From: Alphaproteobacteria bacterium
GTDB taxonomy: Bacteria > Pseudomonadota > Alphaproteobacteria > DSM-16000 > Inquilinaceae
Reading direction: 5' to 3'
NCBI GenBank assembly: GCA_028281265.1
Contig: JANQKE010000081.1
Location: forward strand, 1-37,283
Length of the DNA stretch: 37,283 nucleotides
A program made the translations under genes and the position numbers. Below, in pieces: positions 24,802 to 33,004 of this stretch. How positions within the stretch are numbered: the first letter of the stretch is position 1; the number at the start of each line of letters is the position of its first letter. The notes below the pieces were generated by a model. That model saw nothing but the letters and a program-made list of their open reading frames with translations. It was not told the DNA's origin and ran no database searches.

Positions 24802-25734
24802 TCAGGGCCGTTTGAGGGCGGCGCGGACCTTGTCGGCGATCAGCGCGCTGACCCGCTGGTTGCTCTCCACCGTCACGCCGGCGACGTGCGGGGTGGCGAT
24901 CAGGTTGGGACAGCCGGCGAAGACGCTGTCCGCGGGCAACGGCTCGGTTTCGAACACGTCGAGCGCCGCGCCGCCCAGCCGGCCGTCCCTGAGGGCGGCC
25001 GCCAGGGCCGCGTCGTCGACCACGCCGCCCCGGGCGGTGTTGATCAGGACCGCCCGGGGCCTCATCCGGGCCAGGGCGTCGGCATCGATCAGGTGGCGGG
25101 TCGTGTCGGTCAGCGGGACGTGCAGGCTGACGGCGTCCGAACAGCCCAGCACCGAATCGAGATCCGCGGGCCGGGTGTGGTGCACCTGCCAGGACGGATC
25201 GTCGCGGGAGAGGTGGGAGTCGAACCCCAGCACCGACATGCCCAAGGCGGTCGCCCGGTCCGCCACCTTGCGGGCGATCGACCCGTAGCCGATCAGCCCC
25301 AGGGTCTTGCCCGCGACCTCCCGGCCGATCAGCTCGGTCCGCGGCCAGGCCCCGGCGACGGTGCGGTCGGTGGCCAGCGGCGCCGGGCGGAACAAGGTGA
25401 ACAGCGCGGCGACCACGTATTCCGCCACCGCGGCGGCGTTGGCGCCGATGGCCGGAATGACGGCGATGCCGCGGTCGGCGCACGCGTCGGTATCGATGTT
25501 GTCGAGCCCCACGCCCAGCCGGCCGACGACACGCAGATCGGTCGCGGCGGCCAGCAGGTCGCCGCGCACCTGGGTGCGGTTGCGCACGATCAGGGCGGTC
25601 GCCCGGCCGACCGCTTCGGCCAGTGCGTCGGGCCGGTCGACCAGGGTGGGATCGTAGACCACGTCATGGTCGGGACGTAAGGCCTCGACGGCCGCGTCGT
25701 CCATGAACTCACTGATGACGATCCGGCGAACCAT
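24802..25734 (-). CDS. D-isomer-specific 2-hydroxyacid dehydrogenase, SlcC-like
   Basis: A 310-residue NAD(P)-dependent dehydrogenase. The Rossmann motif is GLIGYGSIARKVA (about 146-158); the catalytic triad is R235 (NTARGG), E264 (FETEP) and H283 (TPHVAGVT). The N-terminal VISEFMDDAAV, LIVRNRTQV and GRLGVGLDNID match my recollection of (S)-sulfolactate dehydrogenase SlcC of Chromohalobacter, an enzyme that oxidises (S)-3-sulfolactate to 3-sulfopyruvate. Other members act on D-lactate, D-3-phosphoglycerate or hydroxypyruvate, so this is a moderate inference. It precedes the kinase by ten bases, which links sulfolactate oxidation to the sulfosugar genes. Confidence 0.82.
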   Translation of the reverse strand: MVRRIVISEFMDDAAVEALRPDHDVVYDPTLVDRPDALAEAVGRATALIVRNRTQVRGDLLAAATDLRVVGRLGVGLDNIDTDACADRGIAVIPAIGANAAAVAEYVVAALFTLFRPAPLATDRTVAGAWPRTELIGREVAGKTLGLIGYGSIARKVADRATALGMSVLGFDSHLSRDDPSWQVHHTRPADLDSVLGCSDAVSLHVPLTDTTRHLIDADALARMRPRAVLINTARGGVVDDAALAAALRDGRLGGAALDVFETEPLPADSVFAGCPNLIATPHVAGVTVESNQRVSALIADKVRAALKRP

Positions 25735-25766
25735 CGTGGCAACGGCCTCGCTTGTCGGGCTGGCGT

Positions 25767-27023
25767 TCAGAGGGTGGCGAAATCGATGTCCGCATGGCGG
25801 TCGAGGGTGCGGTCGACCGGCGGCAGCGGGTACTTCAATCCCGTGGCGCAGTTGAACAGCACGACCCGGTCGCCCGGCGCTACCCGACCATCGGCCAAGG
25901 CCTGCTTGTAGGCGGCATGGGTCGCCGCCCCTTCCGGGCACAGCAGCAGCCCGTCGGCGGCCGCCACCTCGGCCTGGGCCTCCAGCAATGCCGCGTCGTC
26001 CACGGCGATGGCGAAGCCGCCGCTCTCCCGGACCGCCCGCAGGATCAGGAAATCGCCGACCGCCTGCGGCACCCGGATGCCGGCGGCGACGGTATGGGCG
26101 TTCTCCCACCGCGGGGCGTGCTCCTCCCCGGCCTCGTAGGCGCGGACCATGGGGGCGCAGCCGGTCGCCTGGACGGCGACCATCCGCGGCCGCTTGGCGC
26201 CGAGAAAGCCGATCGCCTCCAGCTCCTTGAACGCCTTCCACATGCCGATCAGCCCGGTGCCGCCGCCGGTGGGGTAGAAGATCGCGTCCGGCACGTCCCA
26301 GCCGAGTTGTTCGGCCAGCTCCAGCCCCATCGTCTTCTTGCCCTCGATGCGGTAGGGCTCCTTCAGGGTGGAGACGTCGAACCAGCCGGTGACCGGCTTG
26401 CCGGCGCCGACCAGCTTGCCGCACTCGTCGATCAGCCCGTTGACCCGATAGACATTGCCGCCCTGGATCGCGATTTCCGACAGGTTCACCTCCGGCGTGT
26501 CCTCGGGGCAGAACACGGTCGCCTTGATGCCTGCGGCGGCGCAGTAGGCGGACAGGGCCGCCCCGGCATTGCCGTTGGACGGCATCGCCATATGGGTGAT
26601 GCCCAAGGCCTTGGCCATGGACACCGCCATCACCAGCCCGCGCGCCTTGAACGAGCCGGTGGGCAGCCGGCCTTCGTCCTTGACGATGATCTCCCCGCTC
26701 ACGCCCAGGCTCCGCTCGGTCGCGGGCAGGCGGATCAGCGGGGTCATGACCTCGCCCAGGGAGACGATGTCGGCGGCCTCGCGCACCGGCAGCAGCTCGC
26801 GATAGCGCCACAGACCCTCGGGCCGGCCCGCCAGCGTGTCCCGGGTCAGCGCCGCCTTGACCCCGTCGAGATCGTAACGGACCAGCAGCGGCTTGCCCGC
26901 CGCCGACAGGTTCTGGACCGTATCGGCCTCGTACCGCTCCCCGGTATACGAGCATTCGAGATGGGTGACGAAGGACGGCCGCGGTTCGGTCAGGTTCGAG
27001 TTCGGATACAGCGCGTGCCCCAC
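25767..27023 (-). CDS. Threonine synthase-like PLP enzyme
   Basis: About 418 residues from GTG 27023 (AAGGA eight bases upstream). It is a fold-type II PLP enzyme of the threonine synthase group: LECSYTGERYEAD at the N-terminus, Schiff-base lysine about K126 in LPTGSFKARG, the SNGNAGAALSAYCAAAG loop, and TGGGTGLIGMWKAF. The housekeeping alphaproteobacterial ThrC is usually a different, longer subtype, so this may be a paralog. It is 32 bases upstream of the SlcC-like gene in the same direction, so the two may be cotranscribed. True threonine synthase (O-phosphohomoserine to threonine) is the default; a role in sulfonate-related C3 metabolism is only a speculation from context. Confidence 0.85.
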   Translation of the reverse strand: MGHALYPNSNLTEPRPSFVTHLECSYTGERYEADTVQNLSAAGKPLLVRYDLDGVKAALTRDTLAGRPEGLWRYRELLPVREAADIVSLGEVMTPLIRLPATERSLGVSGEIIVKDEGRLPTGSFKARGLVMAVSMAKALGITHMAMPSNGNAGAALSAYCAAAGIKATVFCPEDTPEVNLSEIAIQGGNVYRVNGLIDECGKLVGAGKPVTGWFDVSTLKEPYRIEGKKTMGLELAEQLGWDVPDAIFYPTGGGTGLIGMWKAFKELEAIGFLGAKRPRMVAVQATGCAPMVRAYEAGEEHAPRWENAHTVAAGIRVPQAVGDFLILRAVRESGGFAIAVDDAALLEAQAEVAAADGLLLCPEGAATHAAYKQALADGRVAPGDRVVLFNCATGLKYPLPPVDRTLDRHADIDFATL

Positions 27024-27393
27024 GTCGGCGGTCCTTCTCGTTTGCCACGGCGCCACCGTCGGGGACCGGGCCGCCGCCCGTCGCGTCCGCCTGCTGACGA
27101 TGCCATCTGCTCTGCCTCGCCGGGCTCGACCGGGGATGGTTCGTCCCACCCTCTAGCGTGCTTGACACCCGGACAGATGATTTTCGTCTACGCCGAACGG
27201 CCGCACCGGCGCAAGCCGGCAGGCGGGCCAGACCGGAGAGCCGCACCGCCGGGTGCCGGCATGCCGCCGGCATCACGATCGCGCGGGCGTCCGTCGCAGG
27301 GCGGTTGGCGGACCGGCACGGCCCCCCCATCTCCCGCGCACGGCCTCGGCGACCCCTGCCGTCGGTCCGATCCCTGGGAGGAGAGCTGTCCCC
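27024..27393. other. Divergent promoter region, sugar operon versus M16 pair
   Basis: 370 bases between divergent genes. I see no convincing gene in it; the frames that stay open are typical of GC-rich filler. It should hold the promoters of both transcripts, including a perfect -35 TTGACA at 27162. Confidence 0.6.
27162..27192 (+). promoter_or_regulatory. Possible sigma-70 promoter for the M16 peptidase pair
   Basis: A perfect TTGACA at 27162-27167 on the plus strand is followed after 17-19 bases by weak -10 candidates (CGTCTA to TCTACG). It points toward the M16 genes starting at 27394. The -10 is poor, so confidence is limited. Confidence 0.35.
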
Positions 27394-28776
27394 GTGCCGA
27401 TGATCCGCCGCTTGCTCATCGCCGGCCTGCTGGCCGGTTTCCCGGCCTTCGCCGCCCCCTCGCCCGCCGCCGCCGCCGACGGTGACCGGTCGGGCGTGTT
27501 CTTCCCCGAGACGACCGTGCTCGACAACGGCTTGCAGGTGGTGGTGGTCGAGAACCCGACCGCCCCGGTGGTCACCCAGATGCTGTGGTACCGGGTCGGC
27601 GCGGCCGATGAGCCGCCCGGCACGTCCGGTGTCGCGCATTATCTCGAACACCTGATGTTCCTCGGCACCGAGGATCGGCCCGACGGCTTCGGGGACATCG
27701 TCCGCCGCAATGGCGGGCGGGAGAACGCGTTCACCAGTTGGGATTTCACCGGCTACTTCCAGTCGGTGGCGGCCGACCGGCTGGGGCTGATGATGGCGCT
27801 GGAGGCCGATCGGATGGCCAATCTGGCGCTCGAGCCCGAGGAGGCGCTGAACGAGCGGTCGGTGATCATCGAGGAGCGCCGGCAGCGGATCGACAACAAC
27901 CCCTCGGCCCGGCTGTCCGAGCAGATGCGCGCCGCCCTGTACCAGAACCACCCCTACCGCATCCCCATCATCGGCTGGGAGCACGAGATGGCCGCCCTGA
28001 CGGTCGAGGATGCGGTGGCGTTCTACGAAGACTGGTACGCGCCCAACAACGCGGTCCTGGTCGTCTCCGGCGATGTGGAGGCCGAGCGGGTGTTCGCCCT
28101 CGCCGCGGAGACCTATGGCCGGGTGCCGGCCCGCCCGGTGCCGGCGCGGGTGCGGCCGACCGAACCCGACCAACAGGCGCCGCGCCGCATCCGGATGCAG
28201 GATGAGCGGGTGCAACTGCCGTCCTGGCGGCGGTTCTACCTCGCCCCCAGCTACCGGTCGGAGGGGGCCGAGCATGCCTATGCGCTGCAGGTCCTGTCGG
28301 CGATCTTCGGCTCCGGCGGGACCAGCCGGCTCTACCGGTCGCTGGTGGTCGAGCAGGAGCTGGCGGTGGCCGCCGGCATGGCCTACAGCCCGTCCGACCT
28401 CGACGAGACCGCGATGGTCGCCTATGCGAACCCGCGGCCCGGGGTCGACCTCGCCACCCTCGAAGCCGCGTTCGATGCGGAGATCGCGCACCTGCTCGCC
28501 GACGGGGTGACCGAGGAAGAAGTCGCCCGCGCCCAGGAGCGGCTGGTGATCTACGCCATCCTGGCACGGGACAGCCTGGACGGCCCGGTGCGCACCATCG
28601 GCCAGCAGCTTGCCATCGGCCGGACGGTCGAGGATGTCGAGGCCTGGCCCGAGCGGATCCGCGCCGTCACCGCCGATCAGGTCGACGCCGCCGCCCGGGC
28701 CGTCCTGCGCGCCGACCGCTCGGTGACCGGCGTGCTCGAACCCGCCCCCCGCCAGACCGCTCAGCAGGTGCAGTGA
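27394..28776 (+). CDS. M16 family zinc metallopeptidase, catalytic subunit
   Basis: A 460-residue periplasmic peptidase. An N-terminal signal peptide (MPMIRRLLIAGLLAGFPAFA ... AAA) precedes the peptidase. The inverted zinc motif HxxEH is H82-YL-E85-H86 in GVAHYLEHLMFLG, with the further metal ligand expected at E160/E161 in NERSVIIEERRQRIDNNPSARL. The C-terminal M16_C domain follows (about 210-400). I prefer GTG 27394, with GGGAGGAG ten bases upstream, to ATG 27400. It pairs with the next gene, which lacks the motif, as in many bacterial two-subunit M16 peptidases that process or clear peptides in the periplasm. Confidence 0.92.
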   Translation: MPMIRRLLIAGLLAGFPAFAAPSPAAAADGDRSGVFFPETTVLDNGLQVVVVENPTAPVVTQMLWYRVGAADEPPGTSGVAHYLEHLMFLGTEDRPDGFGDIVRRNGGRENAFTSWDFTGYFQSVAADRLGLMMALEADRMANLALEPEEALNERSVIIEERRQRIDNNPSARLSEQMRAALYQNHPYRIPIIGWEHEMAALTVEDAVAFYEDWYAPNNAVLVVSGDVEAERVFALAAETYGRVPARPVPARVRPTEPDQQAPRRIRMQDERVQLPSWRRFYLAPSYRSEGAEHAYALQVLSAIFGSGGTSRLYRSLVVEQELAVAAGMAYSPSDLDETAMVAYANPRPGVDLATLEAAFDAEIAHLLADGVTEEEVARAQERLVIYAILARDSLDGPVRTIGQQLAIGRTVEDVEAWPERIRAVTADQVDAAARAVLRADRSVTGVLEPAPRQTAQQVQ

Positions 28777-30197
28777 TGCGAACCCGATCCGTACGCGCGA
28801 CGGCGCGTCCCGCCGCGCCGGTCCGGCCCTGGAGTGCCGGCCTGCTGATCGCCGCCGCCCTGTTCGCCGCCAGCGCCCTGCCGGCCCGGGCGGTCGAGGT
28901 CCAGCGGGTGATCAGCCCCGGCGGGATCGAGGCCTGGCTGGTCGAAAGCGACCTGATCCCGGTGATCAGCGTCGAGATCGCCTTCGACGGCGGCATCGAG
29001 ACCGATCCGGTCGGCCAGGAGGGCCGCGCCCATCTCGCCGCCTCCCTGCTGACCGAGGGGGCGGGGCCGTACCAGGCCGAGGCGTTCCAGGACCTGCTGA
29101 CCGACAACGCCATCAGCCTGGGCTTCGAGGCCGGCTCGGACGCGGTCTACGGCTCGCTGAAGGTGGTGACCGCCAAGGCCGATCTCGGCTTCGATCTGCT
29201 GCGCTTGGCGCTGACCGAACCGCGCTTCGACGAAGCGGCCGTCGCCCGGGTCCGCGCCGGGGTGCTGGCCGACATCCAGCGGCGGGTGGCCGACCCGGAA
29301 TGGATGGCCCGCCGGGTGTTCTACGGCGAGGCGTTCGCCGGTCACCCCTACGGACGGCCGTCCCGCGGCACGGCGGCGACGCTGGGCGCGCTCGCCGCTG
29401 CGGATCTGCGGGCGTTCATGGCCGAGCGGGTGGCCCGGGACGGGCTGGTGATCGGGGTGACCGGGGATATCGGCGCCGAGGAACTGGCGCTGCGCCTCGA
29501 CCGGGTGTTCGGCGCGCTGCCGGCGGCCCAGGCGCCCGCCCCGGTCCCGGACATCGTGCCGGCACAGGCCGGCCGGACGGTCCTGGTCGAGCGGGCGGGG
29601 CCGCAATCGGTGCTGCTGATGACCCAGCCCTGGATCGGGCGGGGCCACCCCGACTATTACGCCGCCCGGGTGCTGAACCACATCGTCGGCGGGGGCGGCT
29701 TCGGCTCCCGGCTGACCGGGGAGGTGCGGGAGACAAGGGGGCTGACCTACGGCATCGTCAGCTACGGCATCGATTTCGAGCATGCCGATCTGTGGCAGGT
29801 GCGCAGTCAGGTCTCCAACGCGCATGTGGCCGAGGCCCAGGCCGTGATCCGGGAGATCATCGCCGACGTGGCGGAAAACGGCGTCACCCGGGCGGAGTTC
29901 GACGAGACGATCCCGTTCCTGACCGGGTCGTTCCCGCTGCAGTTCACCGCCACCGACCGGGTGGCCGCGATCCTGATGGTGATGCAGCGCCGCGACCTCG
30001 GGATCGACTTCATCGACCGTCGCAACGCGTATCTCCAAGCGGTGACGTTCGAGGACGTGAACCGGGTCGCGGCCGAGCTGTTCCGCCCCGACGCGCTGTT
30101 CACCGTTGTGGTGGGCGATCCGCCGGCGGGCGGCGTGGCGGCGGACGCGGTGATCCCGGCCGCCGCCCTGGCCGCCGAGGAGCTGGCGAGGATCTGA
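28776..30197 (+). CDS. M16 family peptidase homolog, non-catalytic partner
   Basis: A 473-residue M16 protein with an N-terminal hydrophobic export signal (about residues 20-40, ending ALPARAV). The position of HxxEH is occupied by GRAHLAASLLTEGAG, so HxxEH is lost and the protein should be inactive in catalysis. The C-terminal M16_C domain has the family GGGGFGSRLTGEVRETRGLTYGI loop, which may form the shared chamber and bind substrate. Its ATG overlaps the catalytic subunit's TGA (TGATG), implying translational coupling and a fixed 1:1 ratio. The start could alternatively be a GTG three bases earlier. Confidence 0.9.
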   Translation: MRTRSVRATARPAAPVRPWSAGLLIAAALFAASALPARAVEVQRVISPGGIEAWLVESDLIPVISVEIAFDGGIETDPVGQEGRAHLAASLLTEGAGPYQAEAFQDLLTDNAISLGFEAGSDAVYGSLKVVTAKADLGFDLLRLALTEPRFDEAAVARVRAGVLADIQRRVADPEWMARRVFYGEAFAGHPYGRPSRGTAATLGALAAADLRAFMAERVARDGLVIGVTGDIGAEELALRLDRVFGALPAAQAPAPVPDIVPAQAGRTVLVERAGPQSVLLMTQPWIGRGHPDYYAARVLNHIVGGGGFGSRLTGEVRETRGLTYGIVSYGIDFEHADLWQVRSQVSNAHVAEAQAVIREIIADVAENGVTRAEFDETIPFLTGSFPLQFTATDRVAAILMVMQRRDLGIDFIDRRNAYLQAVTFEDVNRVAAELFRPDALFTVVVGDPPAGGVAADAVIPAAALAAEELARI

Positions 30198-30198
30198 C

Positions 30199-30228
30199 CC
30201 CCGGCCCCGGCCCCGGCCCCGGCCGGGG
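30199..30228. repeat. Tandem CCCCGG repeat with terminal palindrome
   Basis: Four perfect head-to-tail copies of CCCCGG (30199-30222) followed by CCGGGG, so the end can fold as CCCCGG/CCGGGG. It fills the 41-base gap between the convergent M16 and ACT genes. It could act as a strong bidirectional block to RNA polymerase, or reflect slippage; no U-tract follows. Confidence 0.6.
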
Positions 30229-30238
30229 TGCCCCCGGG

Positions 30239-30613
30239 CTACGCCCGCGCCACCGCATAGCCGGCCGCGGCCAGGGCGGCGGTCGCGGCGTCCAGCCGGT
30301 CGGCCTTCACCAGCACGTAGTCGGTGTCGAAGGTCGACACCACGAACACGCTGATGCCGTGGTCGGCCAGCACCGTGGTCAGGCCCGCGACGATGCCGAC
30401 CAGGGCGAAGTCCAGCGTGCCGTCGACCCCCAGGCAGCGCCATCCCCGCTCGCTGCGGACGCCGTCGGGCACGCACGCCGCCTCGCACACCAGCGAGGTC
30501 TCGGTCGGGGTGACCGACAGCGTCAGGAACCGGGACGCCCGCGCCCAGTCCGGCAGGCCGGGGGCCGTCAGCCGGCACACCGCCAGGCGCCACGGGGTCA
30601 CGGTCAATCTCAT
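30239..30613 (-). CDS. ACT domain protein
   Basis: A 124-residue protein with the pattern of two ACT-like halves: TVTPWRLAVCRLTAPGLPDWAR, then the C-terminal LDFALVGIVAGLTTVLADHGISVFVVSTFDTDYVLVKADRLDAATAALAAAG. The second half is the classic ACT/aspartokinase-like ligand-binding fold (as in the 'ACT_7' proteins). Such stand-alone proteins probably sense amino acids, but no enzyme domain is attached and the ligand is unknown. ATG 30613 is chosen by where the domain starts; the ribosome site is weak. It is convergent with the M16 pair and divergent from a GNAT gene. Confidence 0.8.
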   Translation of the reverse strand: MRLTVTPWRLAVCRLTAPGLPDWARASRFLTLSVTPTETSLVCEAACVPDGVRSERGWRCLGVDGTLDFALVGIVAGLTTVLADHGISVFVVSTFDTDYVLVKADRLDAATAALAAAGYAVARA

Positions 30614-30698
30614 CCCAGCTATGCCTCGACCATTCGTGAATCCTGCCGCAGCGTTGCAAAGTGCATCGGCCCCGCCCGTCGTGAAGGCGTGTCTCACC

Positions 30699-31277
30699 AT
30701 GATCCACATCGAGCCGCATCGCCAGGAGCTGGCGATCCCCGTCCTGGAGACGCCGCGGCTGCGGCTGCGGCCGCATCGGGTGGCGGACATCGAGGCCGTG
30801 GCGGCGATGTGGGCGCTGCCCGACGTGACCCGTTTCATCGGCAGCGGGCCGCGGCCGCACGGCGATGTGTGGCGCAACCTCCTGCGCCATGTCGGGAGCT
30901 GGGCGCTGCTCGGCTATGGCTATTGGGTGATCGAGCGCCGGGACGATGGCGGCTTCGTCGGCGAGATCGGCCTGATGGAAAGCCAAAGGGCGACCGAGCC
31001 CTCCTTCTCCGGCATCCCGGAGGCCGGCTGGGCGACGGTGCCGGATGCTTGGGGTCAGGGTCTGGCGACGGAGGCGCTGACGGCCGTCATGGCCTGGGCG
31101 GACCGGCATCTGACCGCGCCGCAGACCTGCTGCATGTTCGATCCCGACCACGCGGCCTCCCGGCGGGTGGCGGAAAAGGCCGGCTTCCGGCCCTGGCAGG
31201 ACGCGATGCTCGGCGACGATCCGGTCACCCTGTTCATCCGGGACCGGCGGGTGGGGGGTGTCGCGGCAGGGTCCTGA
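30699..31277 (+). CDS. GNAT acetyltransferase, RimJ/RimL-like
   Basis: A 192-residue GNAT protein of the RimJ/RimL-like group: the N-terminal LETPRLRLRPHRVADIEAV, the middle WALLGYGYWVIERRDDGGFVGEIGL, the acetyl-CoA loop GWATVPDAWGQGLATEALTAVMAWA (Q/RxxGxG/A as AWGQGLA), and the C-terminal SRRVAEKAGFRP. Family members acetylate the alpha-amino group of ribosomal or other proteins, or small molecules; the acceptor here is unknown. Start ATG 30699 is preceded by GAAGG at slightly long spacing. It is convergent with the phytase-like gene. Confidence 0.88.
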   Translation: MIHIEPHRQELAIPVLETPRLRLRPHRVADIEAVAAMWALPDVTRFIGSGPRPHGDVWRNLLRHVGSWALLGYGYWVIERRDDGGFVGEIGLMESQRATEPSFSGIPEAGWATVPDAWGQGLATEALTAVMAWADRHLTAPQTCCMFDPDHAASRRVAEKAGFRPWQDAMLGDDPVTLFIRDRRVGGVAAGS

Positions 31278-31335
31278 CCGTCCCGAACCCGTCCCGTCCT
31301 GCCGGTCGGCAGGCCTGGGGAGAGCCGACGGCGAA

Positions 31336-31369
31336 CCCCGGCACGCCGGCGGTCGCCGGTGTACCGGGG
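31336..31369. terminator. Long GC-rich stem-loop between convergent genes
   Basis: The outer CCCCGG (31336-31341) pairs with CCGGGG (31364-31369). Inside, CAC-G pairs imperfectly, and CCGGCG (31346-31351) pairs with CGCCGG (31354-31359) around a two-base loop. It lies in the 148-base convergent gap. A bidirectional terminator is inferred; a U-tract is absent. Confidence 0.45.
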
Positions 31370-31425
31370 CGGGTCCGATGTGCCGGGGTGTCGCGCGTGC
31401 TCTTCCCGGCCTAAGCCGACTGCGG

Positions 31426-32799
31426 TTACTCCTGCGCCAGGGCCAGGAATTCCGGCACGTGCAGCAGGATGAACTCGTTGTCGTCGGCCACGCCGTGGGC
31501 CCGGCCGGTCGAGAAGGGCAGGTTGTTGTCGTTGGCGACGATGATGTGCTCGCCATCGACCCTGTCGACGTCTTCGATGGTCACGAACGGGAAGGCGAAC
31601 ACGCCGTCGATCGTGCCGGTCAGCGCCACGCCCTGGGTGTCGGCGATGGTCAACAGATCGACATAGCCCTCGCGCTCGACGAAGCCGTCGGCATCGGTGG
31701 CCGAGAAGTCGAGCATCCACACCCGCTTGTATTCCGCCGGGCGGTTGAAGCAGGTCGGGGTCGGCTCGCCTTCGCAGGCCAGGCGCGGATCGCCTTCGCC
31801 GCCGTCCCGCTCGATGTAGAGCGCATGGGTCTCGGTGATGAAGTTGAAGTCGCCGACCGCGTGGCCCGCATCGTCGAACCGGACCCGGTATTCGGTGCCG
31901 GTGAAGTCCATCGCCGCGACGTCGAACTCGACCACGCGGACGAACGGCACGCCGTTATGGGTTTCCCGCTCCCCGGTTTCCGGATCGCGCAGCGGCGCTT
32001 CGAACATGGGGTAGAGATAGGCGCCGTCGACGGAGGCGGCCAGGCCCTCGAAGCCGCGGCTGCGCTGGACCTCGAACTCCAGCGGGCCCGGGGTCGAGGG
32101 GATGGCGATGCGGTGGTTGTCCGGGCTGCGGACGATCTCGCCCTCGACCGGGGTCTCGAAGAACGCGACCACCTCGCCGTCGAGGTTGGTGGCGAACAGA
32201 TACGGGCCGAACTCGTCGCCGAACCACAGATGGTCGCCGATCGGCTGCAGGCCTTCGAGGTCGAAATCGGCCCCGGTCAGGTAGCGGCTCTGGGTCACCT
32301 CGGTGACGATCGGGAACGGCAGGACCTGGTCGGGGTCGCTGAGATAGGTGGTCTCCAGGATGGTGACCCGGCCGGTCTCCCAGTCCGGCGCGATATGCTG
32401 GACCATCAGCATGGCGTCCGGGCTGTTCCGCTTGGAGCCGAAGCCGTTGTCGATCAGGCCCAGATAGGTGCCGTCACCCAGCGACTTGATGCCGGAGAAG
32501 CCCTGCACCGGCTGGCCGACGAACGGCAGATACAGACCCGTGGTCCGCAGCACGCCCGGGGCGGACAGCCAGGTGCTGCCTTCGCGGCTGTACAGGCTCA
32601 GATCCCGCGCGTTGCCCGGACCGGTGAACCGGCCGGAGGTCTGGAAATAGCTCGGCGCATCGGCCGGAGCCGGCACGAAGGTGGTCGCCGGCAGCATGGC
32701 GTGGCCCGCCAGGGTGGCCGGGAACGCGTCTTGCGCCTGCGCCGGCGCAGCGGCGGCGAGCACCAGCGCCACGGCCGTCATCGGGATCGGGCGGATCAT
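31426..32799 (-). CDS. Secreted phytase-like beta-propeller protein
   Basis: A 457-residue protein with a clean signal peptide (MIRPIPMTAVALVLAAAAPAQAQ) and a mature part matching the 'esterase-like activity of phytase' family: GFSGIKSLGDGTYLGLIDNGFG, DLEGLQPIGDHLWFGDEFGPYLF, RSRGFEGLAASVDGAYLYPMFEAPL, and ALYIERDGGEGD. The repeated acidic beta-strand pattern suggests a six-bladed propeller that may bind calcium. Actual phosphatase or esterase activity in this family is poorly documented. CxxxC-like cysteines (ACEGEPTPTCF) may form a disulfide, consistent with export. It has its own upstream region of about 200 bases. Confidence 0.85.
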   Translation of the reverse strand: MIRPIPMTAVALVLAAAAPAQAQDAFPATLAGHAMLPATTFVPAPADAPSYFQTSGRFTGPGNARDLSLYSREGSTWLSAPGVLRTTGLYLPFVGQPVQGFSGIKSLGDGTYLGLIDNGFGSKRNSPDAMLMVQHIAPDWETGRVTILETTYLSDPDQVLPFPIVTEVTQSRYLTGADFDLEGLQPIGDHLWFGDEFGPYLFATNLDGEVVAFFETPVEGEIVRSPDNHRIAIPSTPGPLEFEVQRSRGFEGLAASVDGAYLYPMFEAPLRDPETGERETHNGVPFVRVVEFDVAAMDFTGTEYRVRFDDAGHAVGDFNFITETHALYIERDGGEGDPRLACEGEPTPTCFNRPAEYKRVWMLDFSATDADGFVEREGYVDLLTIADTQGVALTGTIDGVFAFPFVTIEDVDRVDGEHIIVANDNNLPFSTGRAHGVADDNEFILLHVPEFLALAQE

Positions 32800-32955
32800 C
32801 GGGACCTCCAGGTCTGAACGGAAAGAGGGTATGCGCCGGGCGCCGCCCCCCGGAGGGGCGGGCGACCGCGGCGGCCGATGATGTAGCCGGCCCGCGTTAC
32901 GGGTTGGGGACGGGCCTGTGATCCTTGTGGGACGGTCCCGGGTCGGTTCGATGAC

Positions 32956-32995
32956 GGGCCGGGATCGCGGGGGGCCATGCCCCCGATGCCGGCCC
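32956..32995. terminator. Strong stem-loop downstream of adhE
   Basis: GGGCCGG-G-ATC (32956-32966) pairs with GAT-G-CCGGCCC (32985-32995) with one G.G mismatch, then after a GCG bulge GGGGGC (32970-32975) pairs with GCCCCC (32979-32984) around loop CAT. It ends ten bases from the adhE stop. A terminator or 3'-end stabiliser for adhE is likely; no U-tract is seen. Confidence 0.55.
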
Positions 32996-33004
32996 GCCCG
33001 CGGA

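Noticed and set aside
25767-27023. Calling the threonine synthase-like gene a cysteate synthase because of the sulfonate context
   Set aside because: The motifs fit ordinary threonine synthase; archaeal cysteate synthase has a visibly different sequence. Kept only as a low-interest hypothesis.
25735-28491. A long minus-strand frame continuing upstream of the 2-hydroxyacid dehydrogenase
   Set aside because: The dehydrogenase starts cleanly at ATG 25734, and the upstream part is antisense to the M16 gene and out of frame with the threonine synthase-like gene. It has no recognisable domain.
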